This document shows, in pieces, positions 35,818 through 45,011 of a DNA stretch of 64,000 bases. A program made the position numbers and the translations under genes. The first letter of the stretch is position 1, and each line of letters begins with the position of its first letter. Origin of the DNA: CAZSLI01 sp964607705 (GTDB taxonomy: Bacteria > Actinomycetota > Coriobacteriia > Anaerosomatales > PHET01). A model generated the notes under the pieces. It saw nothing but the letters and a program-made list of their open reading frames with translations, searched no databases and had not been told where the DNA came from. The DNA lies in assembly GCA_964607705.1 (NCBI GenBank), contig CAZSLI010000008.1:25531-89530 (forward strand), given 5' to 3'.

Positions 35818-37530
35818 GTGAGAGAAGTCATCGCCCAGCTCGTCACCGATGCGGTTGCCGCGGCCATCGCCGACGGAACTCTGCCGCTGGAATCCGCACC
35901 GCCAGCTGAACTCGAGCGTCCGCGCGACCCCAGCCATGGTGACTGGGCGACGACCGTCGCACTTCGATCTGCCAAGCAGGCGGGCAAGGCGCCGCGCGAC
36001 ATCGCGGCAGACATCGCCGCGCGCATCGAGGGCCACGCCGACATTGCCGCCGTTGAGGTTGCCGGTCCCGGCTTCATCAACCTGCGTCTCTCTCCCAAGG
36101 CACTGCAGCGCGTGCTCCGCGAGGCGCGCGAGGCCGACGCCGACTTCGGCCGCATCGACCTGGGCGAGGGTAGGAGCGTGCAGGTGGAGTTCGTCTCGGC
36201 GAACCCGGTGGGCCCCATGCACGTCGGCCACGGCCGCTGGGCCGCGCTCGGCGACTCGATCGCGCGCATCCTCGACCATGCCGGCTGGAAGTCACAGCGC
36301 GAGTTCTACATCAACGACGCCGGTGTCCAGATGGACGTCTTCGGCGCGTCCTTGGCCGCCAGGTACCTCGAAGCATGCGGTCGGCCGAGCGAGTTCCCCG
36401 AGGAGGGCTACCGCGGCGCCTACATCGCGGAGATCGCCGAGGAGCTGCGTACCACCGAGGGCGACGCACTGTGCGACCTGCCGCTCGATGAGCTGCGCGT
36501 CCGCTGCCGAGAACTCGGCTACGCACTCGTGCTCGAGAACCACCTGCGCCGCGTGCTCCACAAGATGGGCGTCGACTTCGACATGTGGTTCTCGGAGCGC
36601 ACGCTGCACGCACGCCGTGCTGATGGGGGGACCGAGATCGAGGACGCCATTGCGCGCCTCACCGAGCGCGGCCACATCTTCGAGGATGGAGGCGCCCTCT
36701 GGTTCCGCTCGACCGCCTTCGGCGACGACAAGGACCGCGTCTTGCGCAAGTCCGACGGCGAGTACACCTACTTCGCAGCGGACATCGCCTACCACTGGGA
36801 CAAGCTCGACGTGCGCGGCTTCGACCGCGTCATCGACATCTGGGGCGCCGATCACCACGGCTACGTCGCCCGCATGAAGGCGGCCGTCGCGGCTCTCGGC
36901 CACGAAGGTCAGCTCGACATCGTGATCGGCCAGCTCGTCAATCTCTTCCGCAACGGTGAGGCCGTGCGGATGAGCAAGCGCACCGGCGAGATGGTCACCT
37001 TCGAGGAGCTTCTCGACGAGGTGGGCGCCGACGCCGCGCGCTACTGGTTCCTGCGCCGCAGCACCGACCAGCAGGTCGACTTCGACATCGACCTCGCCGT
37101 CCAGAACTCCTCCGACAATCCCGTCTTCTACGTGCAGTACGCCCACGCCCGCATCTGCTCGATCCTGCGCAAGGCGGCAGGGGAGCGCGCTGGCGGGTTC
37201 GATGGCATGGACGCCCTGGCGGCGGCCCTGATCACCGAGGACACCGACCTCTCGCCGATGACCACGGACGCCGAGCTCGCGCTCATGCGCCGCCTGTCCG
37301 AGTTCGCCGACGTCGTCGAGACGGCCGCGCGCGACCTCGCGCCGCACAAGCTCGCCCGGTATGCCGAGGACCTCGCCACGTCGTTCCACCAGTTCTACAC
37401 CCAGTGCCGTGTGGTGGATGACGAGCAGCCCGCGCTCAGCGCGGCGCGTCTCTACGCTGTGGATGCGAACCGCCGGGCGCTGCGCTGCGTCCTCGGGCTC
37501 CTCGGCGTCTCGGCCCCGGAGTCGATGTAG
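35818..37530 (+). CDS. argS: Arginyl-tRNA synthetase
   Basis: 570 residues from a GTG. Class I synthetase: an Arg-S N-terminal add-on domain, then VEFVSANPVGPMHVGHGRWAA with the HIGH-type HVGH, and the KMSKS-type RMSKRTGEMVTFEELLDEV, followed by the DALR anticodon-binding region. Charges tRNA-Arg. Confidence 0.96.
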   Translation: MREVIAQLVTDAVAAAIADGTLPLESAPPAELERPRDPSHGDWATTVALRSAKQAGKAPRDIAADIAARIEGHADIAAVEVAGPGFINLRLSPKALQRVLREAREADADFGRIDLGEGRSVQVEFVSANPVGPMHVGHGRWAALGDSIARILDHAGWKSQREFYINDAGVQMDVFGASLAARYLEACGRPSEFPEEGYRGAYIAEIAEELRTTEGDALCDLPLDELRVRCRELGYALVLENHLRRVLHKMGVDFDMWFSERTLHARRADGGTEIEDAIARLTERGHIFEDGGALWFRSTAFGDDKDRVLRKSDGEYTYFAADIAYHWDKLDVRGFDRVIDIWGADHHGYVARMKAAVAALGHEGQLDIVIGQLVNLFRNGEAVRMSKRTGEMVTFEELLDEVGADAARYWFLRRSTDQQVDFDIDLAVQNSSDNPVFYVQYAHARICSILRKAAGERAGGFDGMDALAAALITEDTDLSPMTTDAELALMRRLSEFADVVETAARDLAPHKLARYAEDLATSFHQFYTQCRVVDDEQPALSAARLYAVDANRRALRCVLGLLGVSAPESM

Positions 37531-37536
37531 GGGCGG

Positions 37537-37565
37537 TTGACCGGGTTGCGTGCCTCAGTTAGCAT
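37537..37565 (+). promoter_or_regulatory. Promoter for lysA
   Basis: TTGACC (37537-37542), exactly 17-nt spacer, TAGCAT (37560-37565), in the short gap after argS. The predicted start leaves a ~50-nt leader before the lysA ATG at 37623, with AAGGGGGA as the ribosome site. Confidence 0.6.
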
Positions 37566-37622
37566 CGCCTCACCGAAGTAATTAGCACATACTAAGTCCA
37601 CGAGGATCCAAGGGGGATCACC

Positions 37623-38984
37623 ATGGGAAGGCCGAGCGCACCCCGCCCGCCGGCGACAGCCGATCTCAAGACGGCGCACGATCTCATGTCCGTGCTGCCG
37701 ATGACCGCCGAGGTGAAGGACGGTCACCTGTGGATCGGCGGCGTGGACACGGTGCAGCTCGCCGAGGAGGCCGGGACCGCGGTCTACGTCATGGACGAGG
37801 CCACCATCCGACACCAACTCTCCGAGTACCTGAAGTGGACCACCTATCACTGGCCCGAGGTCGACGTGGTCTACGCCGGCAAAGCCTTCATGTCGCTCGC
37901 CATGGTACGGCTCGTCGCCGAGGAGGGCTGCTGCCTCGACGTCTCGAGCGGCGGAGAGCTCGCCTTCGCGCGCCGAGCCGGCTTCCCGATGGAGCGCATC
38001 TACGTCCACGGCAACAACAAGACGCCCTACGAGCTCGCCGAGTGCCTGGAGGCGGGCGTGGGCCGTATCGTGGTCGACAGCTTCGAGGAGATGGAGCGCC
38101 TGAGCGCCCTGGCCACCGAGAGGGGCGTCACGCAGAAGGTGCTCGTCCGGGTCACGCCCGGAGTCGAAGCCGATACGCACGACTTCATCATGACGGGTGC
38201 CGAGGACTCGAAGTTCGGCTTCGGCCGGAACCAGGGGCTCGCCCTGCAGGCCGTCAAGCGCGTGCTGGAGCTGCCGGGTCTCGAGTTCGAGGGCCTGCAC
38301 ATGCACATCGGCTCGCAGATCTTCGCGCTCCAGAGCTTCGCGAAGGCCATCGAGGTCATCGTCGAGTTCATGCGCGAGATCCGTGACGCGACCGGCGCGG
38401 AGGTGCGGTTGCTCGACACGGGCGGCGGTCTGGGCATCGCCTACGGCATCCCTGACGAGCCCTCGACCATCAAGGACTACGGCAAGGTGGTCGTCGACGG
38501 CATCAAGGAGGAGTGCGAGAAGCACGGCCTCCCAGTGCCGAGGATGGCTGTCGAGCCGGGCCGCTCCATCGTCGCCAACGCCGGTGTGACGCTCTACACC
38601 GTCGGTTCGATCAAGGAGATCCCCGGCATCCGCACGTACGTCGCGGTCGACGGAGGCATGTCGGACAACATCCGCACGTCGCTCTACGACGCCCACTACG
38701 AGGCGCTGCTGGTGAACAAGGCCGACAAGCCGCGCGAGATGGTTGCGACCGTCGCAGGTAAGCACTGCGAGAGCGGCGACATCGTTGTCAACGATGCCCC
38801 GCTGCAATGCCCCGAGGTCGGCGACGTTCTCTGTGTCTGTGCGACCGGCGCTTACTGCCAGTCCATGAGCAGCAACTACAACAAGCAGGTCCGCCCGGGC
38901 GTGGTGTTCGTCAAGGATGGCGACTGGCGCTGGGTCGTACGCAGGGAGACCTACGACGACCTCATGAAGTGCGAGGTCCAGTGA
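37623..38984 (+). CDS. lysA: Diaminopimelate decarboxylase
   Basis: 453 residues. PLP lysine K87 in VVYAGKAFM, then DVSSGGELAFA, HMHIGSQIF, GGGLGIAY, EPGRSIVANAG and the Cys/Tyr-rich C-terminal GAYCQSMSSNYNKQVRPGVVFV. Removes CO2 from meso-diaminopimelate to give lysine. A ~35-residue N-terminal leader precedes the usual family start. Followed by an overlapping small gene, then hom and thrB, an aspartate-family cluster. Confidence 0.96.
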   Translation: MGRPSAPRPPATADLKTAHDLMSVLPMTAEVKDGHLWIGGVDTVQLAEEAGTAVYVMDEATIRHQLSEYLKWTTYHWPEVDVVYAGKAFMSLAMVRLVAEEGCCLDVSSGGELAFARRAGFPMERIYVHGNNKTPYELAECLEAGVGRIVVDSFEEMERLSALATERGVTQKVLVRVTPGVEADTHDFIMTGAEDSKFGFGRNQGLALQAVKRVLELPGLEFEGLHMHIGSQIFALQSFAKAIEVIVEFMREIRDATGAEVRLLDTGGGLGIAYGIPDEPSTIKDYGKVVVDGIKEECEKHGLPVPRMAVEPGRSIVANAGVTLYTVGSIKEIPGIRTYVAVDGGMSDNIRTSLYDAHYEALLVNKADKPREMVATVAGKHCESGDIVVNDAPLQCPEVGDVLCVCATGAYCQSMSSNYNKQVRPGVVFVKDGDWRWVVRRETYDDLMKCEVQ

Positions 38985-39361
38985 GCGAGCAGGAACAGCC
39001 GACCAGCGACGAGATCGCCGAGAAGGCCGCCTACTGGACGAGCGAGGTCGTGAATGCTCGCCTCGAGTCGTCCTTCGGCGACTCACGAGGGCTGGCGGCT
39101 TTGGCCATAGCCGGACTCATCGGCGACGATCCGAACGATCCGGATGCGTCTGATGAGGCATCCTGCCGGCTCATGCTGGATGCGCTGAAGGTCAGCGACG
39201 GCAACCTGATGAAGCTCCGCATGTGGGTCGACGTGGCGCATTCGGACCCGCGCGACCTAATCGCGGCCGCTGAGTACCCGCTGGAGCTGGCCGGTGGCGA
39301 GGACGAGGCGAGGGCGCAGGACTTCGCGAACTACATCGGATGGCTGCGGACCGGCGCCTAG
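38981..39361 (+). CDS. Hypothetical protein coupled to lysA
   Basis: 126 residues from the GTG that overlaps the lysA stop (GTGA). Acidic, soluble, mostly helical; contains AYWTSEVVNARLESSFG, IAGLIGDDPNDPDASDEASC and LMKLRMWVDVAHSDPRDLIAAAEYPLEL. I do not recognise the family. The tight coupling suggests some link to lysine or aspartate-family synthesis, but that is only positional. Confidence 0.7.
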   Translation: MSEQEQPTSDEIAEKAAYWTSEVVNARLESSFGDSRGLAALAIAGLIGDDPNDPDASDEASCRLMLDALKVSDGNLMKLRMWVDVAHSDPRDLIAAAEYPLELAGGEDEARAQDFANYIGWLRTGA

Positions 39362-39440
39362 GCTGCCGGTTCCTCGGCTACAATAGGCGGACGCCGTGCA
39401 CGAGTGCGCGGCCGAACGACTGCAACCTCGGAGGAAACCC

Positions 39441-40727
39441 ATGCGTAGCGTACGTGTCGGCCTCATCGGCCTCGGCACCGTCGGTTCCGGCGTCGTCGAG
39501 ATCCTCAATCGCCACCGCGCCGATTTCGCGCGCCGTGCCGGCGTGGACATCGAGCTGGTTCGCTTCGCGGACCGCAACGAGGCCCGCTTCGTCGAACTCG
39601 GACTGCCGGCCGACCAGTGCACGACCGACGCCTTCGCGCTCATCGACGACCCGTCGCTCGATGTGGTCATCGAGCTCGTCGGCGGCACGGGTGTCGCCCG
39701 CGACATCGTCCTCACGGCGCTCGGGGGCGGCAAGAGTGTCGTCACCGCCAACAAGGCCCTCATGGCGACCAGCGGTGAGGAGGTCATGGAGGCTGCCGAG
39801 GCCAACGGTGTCGATATCGCCTTCGAGGCGAGCGTCGGCGGTGGGATCCCGATCATCGGCCCGCTGAAGCACTCGCTCACGAGTAACCAGATCATCAAGG
39901 TCATGGGCATCGTGAACGGCACTACCAACTACATGCTGACCCGCATGGCCGAGGACGGCCTCGACTACGACAGCGCGCTCGCCGAGGCGCAGGAGCGTGG
40001 CTTCGCCGAAGCCGATCCCACGGCCGACGTGGACGGGCTCGACGCCGCCGCCAAGATCGCGATTCTTTCATCGATCGCTTTCAACAGCCGTGTCGTGATG
40101 GATCAGGTTCCCGCCGAGGGGATACGCGGCCTGGCGCCGGCCGACATCGCGTACGCCCGCGAGATGCGAAGCACCATCAAGCTTCTCGCCATCGCTCAGC
40201 GCACCGAGGCGGGCGTGGACATCCGGGTGCACCCCACGATGATTCCGAACGCTCACCCGCTCGCGAGCGTGAACGGCGTCTACAACGCCATCTACGTCGT
40301 GGGCGACTCCGTGGGCGAGACGATGTTCTTCGGCGAGGGCGCGGGCTCGCTACCGGCCGCCTCGGCGATCGTCGGCGATCTCATCGAGGTCGCTCGCCGC
40401 ATCAAGACGGGTTGTGCCCCGGTCGTGGGCTGCACCTGCACCGAGCACCTGCCCGTCCGCGACATAGCTGATCTCGAGACGCGCTACTACGTTCGCCTGC
40501 TCGTAGAGGACCGTCCCGGAGTGCTCGCGTCGACCGCGAAGGTTTTCGGCGACCACGGAGTCTCGCTCGCGAGCGTGATACAGCGCGCCAACGACAACGG
40601 CACCGCCGAGCTTGTGTACGTGACGCATCTCGCGCGCGAGTCGGCCATGCGTGACGCGCTCGCCGAGATCAAGGCGCATGAGGCCGTCGCGAGTATCGCC
40701 GCCATCGTGCGGGTCGAGGACCTGTAA
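39441..40727 (+). CDS. hom: Homoserine dehydrogenase with ACT domain
   Basis: 428 residues from the ATG at 39441, with CGGAGGAAA upstream; an in-frame GTG at 39396 adds 15 unlike residues. N-terminal NAD(P) fold GLIGLGTVGSG, GGKSVVTANKALM, IVNGTTNYMLTRM, GFAEADPTADVDGLDAAAK; C-terminal ACT domain (~350-425) beginning YYVRLLVEDRPGVLASTA, which usually gives threonine feedback. A TACAAT box at 39379-39384 may be its -10. thrB follows 4 nt later. Confidence 0.96.
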   Translation: MRSVRVGLIGLGTVGSGVVEILNRHRADFARRAGVDIELVRFADRNEARFVELGLPADQCTTDAFALIDDPSLDVVIELVGGTGVARDIVLTALGGGKSVVTANKALMATSGEEVMEAAEANGVDIAFEASVGGGIPIIGPLKHSLTSNQIIKVMGIVNGTTNYMLTRMAEDGLDYDSALAEAQERGFAEADPTADVDGLDAAAKIAILSSIAFNSRVVMDQVPAEGIRGLAPADIAYAREMRSTIKLLAIAQRTEAGVDIRVHPTMIPNAHPLASVNGVYNAIYVVGDSVGETMFFGEGAGSLPAASAIVGDLIEVARRIKTGCAPVVGCTCTEHLPVRDIADLETRYYVRLLVEDRPGVLASTAKVFGDHGVSLASVIQRANDNGTAELVYVTHLARESAMRDALAEIKAHEAVASIAAIVRVEDL

Positions 40728-40731
40728 GCCC

Positions 40732-41649
40732 GTGGGCGCAGCCGTCCTCGTTCCCGCGACCTCGGCCAACCTGGGCCCGGGTTTCGACAGCTTCGGTCTC
40801 GCGCTCGACCTGCATAACCGCTTCGAGGCCGAACTTGCCGAGGAGTGGCGCGTCGAGGTCGAGGGCGAAGGAGCCGGCCACCTGCGCACCGACGCCAAGA
40901 ACGTGGTCGCCCGCTCCATGGCGCGCGCGTTCACCGAGGCGGGCCGTCCGGAGCTGAAGGCGCGCGTGGCGTGCCGGAACCTGGTCCCCACCGGAAGCGG
41001 CCTTGGCTCCTCGAGCACCGCCATCGTCGGCGGACTGCTCCTGGGACAGTCGCTTGCGGGCGCCGACTTCGGCGACGAGCGACTGCTTGAGATCGCCGCC
41101 GACCTCGAGGGGCACCCCGATAACGTGGCGGCCGCACTCTTCGGCGGCTTCACCGTGTGCTGGACCGACGAAGGCCGCGTGCGTTTCGCGCGCTTCGAGC
41201 CGGCCAGAGGTCTGGCTGCGGTTGTCGTGCCGGCCGTCGGCAAGCTCGCCACCTCGGTCGCCAGGGCGATGCTGCCCGATGCCGTGCCACATGCCGACGC
41301 CGCGTTCAACGTCGCGCACGCCGGCCTTCTGGCCGCATCCATCGCCGCAGGCCGTCCGGAGCTCCTCGGCGCCGCACTCGAGGACCGGCTCCATGAGCCC
41401 TACCGGGCCGCCGCCGTGGCGGACCTGCGCCCGGTGCACGACATCTTGCGCGCGGCAGGAGCGGCCGGCGTCGCCCTCTCGGGTGCCGGCCCCACCGTCA
41501 TCGGACTGGTGGCAGGGGACACCGACGAGGCTGCGCACGCGATGGCCGAGGAGGTCGCTTCGCGCGCCTGCGATCGCATCAAGGCGCTCGGGAGCCGTCG
41601 TCCGCCGCAGGCGCTCAGGGTCGATCGTCGGGGCGCCCGGATGCTCTAG
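40732..41649 (+). CDS. thrB: Homoserine kinase
   Basis: 305 residues from the GTG at 40732. GHMP kinase: PATSANLGPGFDSFGLALDL at the start, the ATP loop PTGSGLGSSSTA, and GVALSGAGPTVIGL near the C-terminus. Phosphorylates homoserine for threonine synthesis. The usual third gene, thrC, does not follow; sppA with its own promoter does. Confidence 0.94.
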   Translation: MGAAVLVPATSANLGPGFDSFGLALDLHNRFEAELAEEWRVEVEGEGAGHLRTDAKNVVARSMARAFTEAGRPELKARVACRNLVPTGSGLGSSSTAIVGGLLLGQSLAGADFGDERLLEIAADLEGHPDNVAAALFGGFTVCWTDEGRVRFARFEPARGLAAVVVPAVGKLATSVARAMLPDAVPHADAAFNVAHAGLLAASIAAGRPELLGAALEDRLHEPYRAAAVADLRPVHDILRAAGAAGVALSGAGPTVIGLVAGDTDEAAHAMAEEVASRACDRIKALGSRRPPQALRVDRRGARML

Positions 41650-41685
41650 CCGCCGCGAGGCGCAGAGCCGCTGGTTGACGCGTTG

Positions 41686-41714
41686 TTGACCGGGCACTCG
41701 GTGTGGGGAAGAAT
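41686..41714 (+). promoter_or_regulatory. Promoter candidate for sppA and the cDPG operon
   Basis: TTGACC (41686-41691), 17-nt spacer, AAGAAT (41709-41714), 59 nt before the sppA ATG. A second TTGACG lies 11 nt further upstream (41675-41680). Confidence 0.42.
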
Positions 41715-41772
41715 CCAAGTATCCCTGCTGGATGCCGCCTCGCGCGTCCGGCGCAATTCCTCGGAGGCGCTG

Positions 41773-42837
41773 ATGCCCGACCACGGCTACCCGCCCGTTC
41801 CACCCACCGGCATTCCGCCCCAGCAGCAACCGCCGGTCGGCTACCAGGCCCCTGCGGGCCCGCCACCGTACGGGTCGCCCTACGGGCCGCAGCCGCCGTA
41901 CCAGCAGCCGCCTCGCCGTAGCCGCGCGTGGCTGTGGTGGACGCTCGGTATCCTTCTCGCCCTGGCGCTGCTCATCGGCAGCTGCACGCTCCCGTTCGCA
42001 CTCCTGCTCGGCTCCGACAAGGCCGGCGTCAACATGGGCGGCGGCGACGCGGTGGCCGTTATCCGGCTCGACGGCGTCATCTCGGGCACCGGCGACACCT
42101 ACTCGGGCACCGTGACGCCCGAGTCCTTCCTGGACCAGCTCGATCAGGCCGCCGAGGACGACCGCGTGAAGGCGGTGCTTCTCCGCGTGGATTCTCCCGG
42201 TGGGACCGTTGCCGCCAGCGAGGAGATCTCGGACTACGTCAAGACGATGAAGAAGCCGGTCGTCGTGTCTGTGGGCGACGTGGGCGCTTCCGGCGCCTAC
42301 ATGGTGTCATCGCAGGCCGACGAGATCTGGGCGAACCCCGGCTCCGCGGTGGGAAGCATCGGCGTCATCTCCGAGATCCCCAACGTCAACGGGCTGCTCG
42401 ACAAGGTTGGCGTGGAATTTCAGGTCATCACGGCAGGCAAGAACAAGGACACCGGCAGCCCCTACCGGCCTCTCACCAAGGAAGAGCGTGCGCTCATCCA
42501 AGGCGAGGTCAACGAGGCGTACGGCCAGTTCATCGACATCGTGGCGTCGGGCCGCAAGATGGAGCGCTCCGAGGTTGAATCGCTCGCCACAGGATGGGCG
42601 TGGAGCGGCGATCAAGCTAAGGAGCTCGGGCTTGTCGACAAGATCGGTACCTACCGTGACGCGCTCGATGCGGCGGCGGACCGCGGCGGCATCAAGGGCG
42701 ACTACGACGTCGTCACCTACGACGACGAGTTCGACCAGCTGTTCGGCTCACTTCTCGGCGTGACCAAGGCATTCAACCTCTTCGCCCAGAACCAGATCGG
42801 CCGGGAGGCCGCGGTTCGCAGCTCGCTACCACGATAG
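41773..42837 (+). CDS. sppA: Signal peptide peptidase SppA-like S49 protease
   Basis: 354 residues from the ATG at 41773 with CGGAGG upstream. The first ~50 residues are a Pro/Gln/Tyr/Gly-rich cytoplasmic region; a membrane helix spans ~53-79; then the S49 domain with RVDSPGG, nucleophile Ser173 in VGASGAYMVSS and the likely general-base Lys225 in GKNKDTGSP. Single-domain (short) form. Family degrades cleaved signal peptides in the membrane. Confidence 0.94.
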   Translation: MPDHGYPPVPPTGIPPQQQPPVGYQAPAGPPPYGSPYGPQPPYQQPPRRSRAWLWWTLGILLALALLIGSCTLPFALLLGSDKAGVNMGGGDAVAVIRLDGVISGTGDTYSGTVTPESFLDQLDQAAEDDRVKAVLLRVDSPGGTVAASEEISDYVKTMKKPVVVSVGDVGASGAYMVSSQADEIWANPGSAVGSIGVISEIPNVNGLLDKVGVEFQVITAGKNKDTGSPYRPLTKEERALIQGEVNEAYGQFIDIVASGRKMERSEVESLATGWAWSGDQAKELGLVDKIGTYRDALDAAADRGGIKGDYDVVTYDDEFDQLFGSLLGVTKAFNLFAQNQIGREAAVRSSLPR

Positions 42838-42852
42838 GGGAGGCGCATCCCG

Positions 42853-43665
42853 GTGAGCGATCCGATCGTCCTCGCGCACATATCGGACCTGCACTGCGGC
42901 TCGCGCTATCACATCCCGTCGCTCGCGAAGCGGGTGGTGGACGAGCTCAACGAACTCAAACCCGACGTGTGCGTGGTGACGGGCGACCTCACCGACATGG
43001 GATTCCGCCAGGAGTTCAAGGCGGCCCATCGGCTGATCTCCGATATCGAGTGCCCGCGCAAGGTCGTGCTCCTCGGCAACCATGACGCACGCAACGTGGG
43101 AGACGAGCACTTCATCGAGTTGTTCGGCAAGCGCGGCGTGGACATGGCGTACGGCGGCGTGCGGCTCCTCGGGCTCGACTCGAGCGAGCCGGACCTCGAT
43201 ACCGGCCGCATCGGTCGCGACCGCTATGAGTGGATCGAGTCCCGGTTCGCCGAGGGGTTCGAGGAGTTCAAGATCGTCGCCATGCACCATCACCTGGTGC
43301 CGGTGCCGGGTACGGGGCGCGAGCGCAACATCGTGCACGACGCCGGCGACCTCCTCCGCGTGCTCGCCACCAACGGGGTCGACCTCGTCCTGTGCGGACA
43401 CAAGCACGTGCCCAACGTGTGGCGGCTTGAGGACATGCTCATCGTCAACGCCGGCACCTGCTGCACGCACCGCCTCCGCGGCAAGGTGCGGCCCTGCTAC
43501 AACATCATCAAGATCCAGCAGGAAGAGGTGCAGGTGCTGCTCAAGGAACCGTACGTCGACGCAACGCTCGTCGCCGACTTCCGCGACGTGAACCGCCGCT
43601 ACTGCCGCTGGCGCCCGGGCGAGTCCGCCGAGGACGCCGGCATAGAGCCGGTGGAGCTGTCATGA
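42853..43665 (+). CDS. Calcineurin-like metallophosphoesterase
   Basis: 270 residues from a GTG. Metal-binding motifs in order: HISDLHCGS, VTGDLTD, LLGNHDARN, an MHHHL segment and CGHKHVPN, giving the two-metal centre of the calcineurin phosphoesterase group; IIKIQQEEVQV and a C-terminal region follow. Likely cytoplasmic. Substrate not readable from sequence, but the stop overlaps the start of cyclic 2,3-diphosphoglycerate synthetase by 4 nt, so hydrolysis of that cyclic phosphodiester/anhydride or of a phosphoglycerate is a reasonable hypothesis. Confidence 0.9.
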   Translation: MSDPIVLAHISDLHCGSRYHIPSLAKRVVDELNELKPDVCVVTGDLTDMGFRQEFKAAHRLISDIECPRKVVLLGNHDARNVGDEHFIELFGKRGVDMAYGGVRLLGLDSSEPDLDTGRIGRDRYEWIESRFAEGFEEFKIVAMHHHLVPVPGTGRERNIVHDAGDLLRVLATNGVDLVLCGHKHVPNVWRLEDMLIVNAGTCCTHRLRGKVRPCYNIIKIQQEEVQVLLKEPYVDATLVADFRDVNRRYCRWRPGESAEDAGIEPVELS

Positions 43666-45011
43666 GCCGGGTCGTCGCTCTCATCGACGGCGAACACTAC
43701 CCGCCCGTAGTCCGCTTCGCTCTCTCTGCTCTCGCTAACGAGCACGAAGTGGTCGCGGCCGTGTTCGTCGGAGGGACCGAGAAGGTGGACGTGGAGGGGC
43801 CCGACGCGTACGGAGTCCCGACCATGCACGCGGCGACCGCCGATGACGCGGTGCTGGCGGCCATCGAGCGGCATGCGCCCGACATACTGGTCGACCTGTC
43901 CGACGAGCCGGTGCTCTCCTCGGCTGACCGGTTCCGGCTGGCGTCACTCACGCTCGCTCGCGGCGTCGAGTACCGGGGCGCCGACTTCAGCTTCACGCCG
44001 CCTAGGGACCGTGTCACGCCGTGCACGCCGACGCTCGGCATCATCGGCACCGGCAAGCGCGTGGGGAAGACCGCCATCTCCGCCTACATCGCGCGTCTGC
44101 TCAAGGCGGGCGGTACGGACTTGGTCGTGCTTGCGATGGGCCGTGGCGGCCCCGGCGAACCCGAGGTCATCCACGGCGAGCAAGTGAAGCTCACGACCGC
44201 GGACCTCCTCGAGCTCGCGAGGCAAGGCAAGCACGCTTCCAGTGACAACTACGAAGACGCGGTGATGAGCCGCGTGACCACTGTCGGCTGCAGGCGCTGC
44301 GGGGGAGGCATGGCGGGCGAGACGTTCTTCAGCAACGTGCCCGCAGGAGCCCGCGTGGCCGACGGCCTCGGCAAGCAGCTCATGGTCCTCGAGGGCTCCG
44401 GCGCCGCGATCCCGCCGGTCTACGCGGACGCCTCGGTGCTCGTGGTCGCGGCCGGCCGGGGGACCGGCTACGTGAACGACTACTTCGGTCCCTACCGGCT
44501 CTCTCGCGCCGACCTCGCTCTCATCTCCTTCGCCGAGGAACCCCTCGCGTCCGCCGCCGATGTCGAGGCGCTGCGCTCGGCGATCGCGATCCAGCGCCCG
44601 GAGCTGCCGGTGGTCGCGACGACGTTCCGGCCCTGCCCGCTCGAGCCCATCGAGGGCAAGCGCGTCTTCTTCGCCACCACCGCGCCGTCCATCATGGGGC
44701 GGCATCTGGCCGACCACCTGGAGGCCGAGTATGGCTGCGAGGTTGTCGGCATCAGTCACCATCTGTCGAACCGCCGGCATCTTCGCGAGGAGCTCACGCT
44801 CAATGCGGGCCGGTTCGATACCATCGTGACTGAGCTGAAGGCCGCCGCCATCGACGTGGTCGCGGCCGAGGGTGAGGCCGTCGGCGTGCCGACGGTGCTT
44901 TGCGACAACGTGCCGGTCGCCGTCGACGGCGGCGATCTCGACGCGGCGGTCGCCTCGGCCGCGCGCACGGCCCTCGAGCGCGGCTCCGAGCGCCGAGGAG
45001 CCAGTCGATGA
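43662..45011 (+). CDS. cpgS: Cyclic 2,3-diphosphoglycerate synthetase
   Basis: 449 residues. The start (VVALIDGEHYPPVVRFAL), the total length near 450 and the P-loop-like GTGKRVGKTAIS (~129-140), followed by MGRGGPGEPEVIHG, FSNVPAGARVADGL and LEGSGAAIPPV, match the archaeal synthetase known from Methanothermus. By family knowledge it uses ATP to close 2,3-diphosphoglycerate into the cyclic form, an intracellular thermoprotectant and phosphate store. The next gene encodes the enzyme that makes its substrate, which strongly supports the call. ATGA overlaps on both sides. Unusual in a bacterium. Confidence 0.87.
   Translation: MSRVVALIDGEHYPPVVRFALSALANEHEVVAAVFVGGTEKVDVEGPDAYGVPTMHAATADDAVLAAIERHAPDILVDLSDEPVLSSADRFRLASLTLARGVEYRGADFSFTPPRDRVTPCTPTLGIIGTGKRVGKTAISAYIARLLKAGGTDLVVLAMGRGGPGEPEVIHGEQVKLTTADLLELARQGKHASSDNYEDAVMSRVTTVGCRRCGGGMAGETFFSNVPAGARVADGLGKQLMVLEGSGAAIPPVYADASVLVVAAGRGTGYVNDYFGPYRLSRADLALISFAEEPLASAADVEALRSAIAIQRPELPVVATTFRPCPLEPIEGKRVFFATTAPSIMGRHLADHLEAEYGCEVVGISHHLSNRRHLREELTLNAGRFDTIVTELKAAAIDVVAAEGEAVGVPTVLCDNVPVAVDGGDLDAAVASAARTALERGSERRGASR

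Noticed and set aside
41980..41988. Possible lipoprotein cysteine (IGSC) in SppA
   Set aside because: It is at about residue 71 inside the membrane helix, after a long cytoplasmic region, and does not fit a lipobox.
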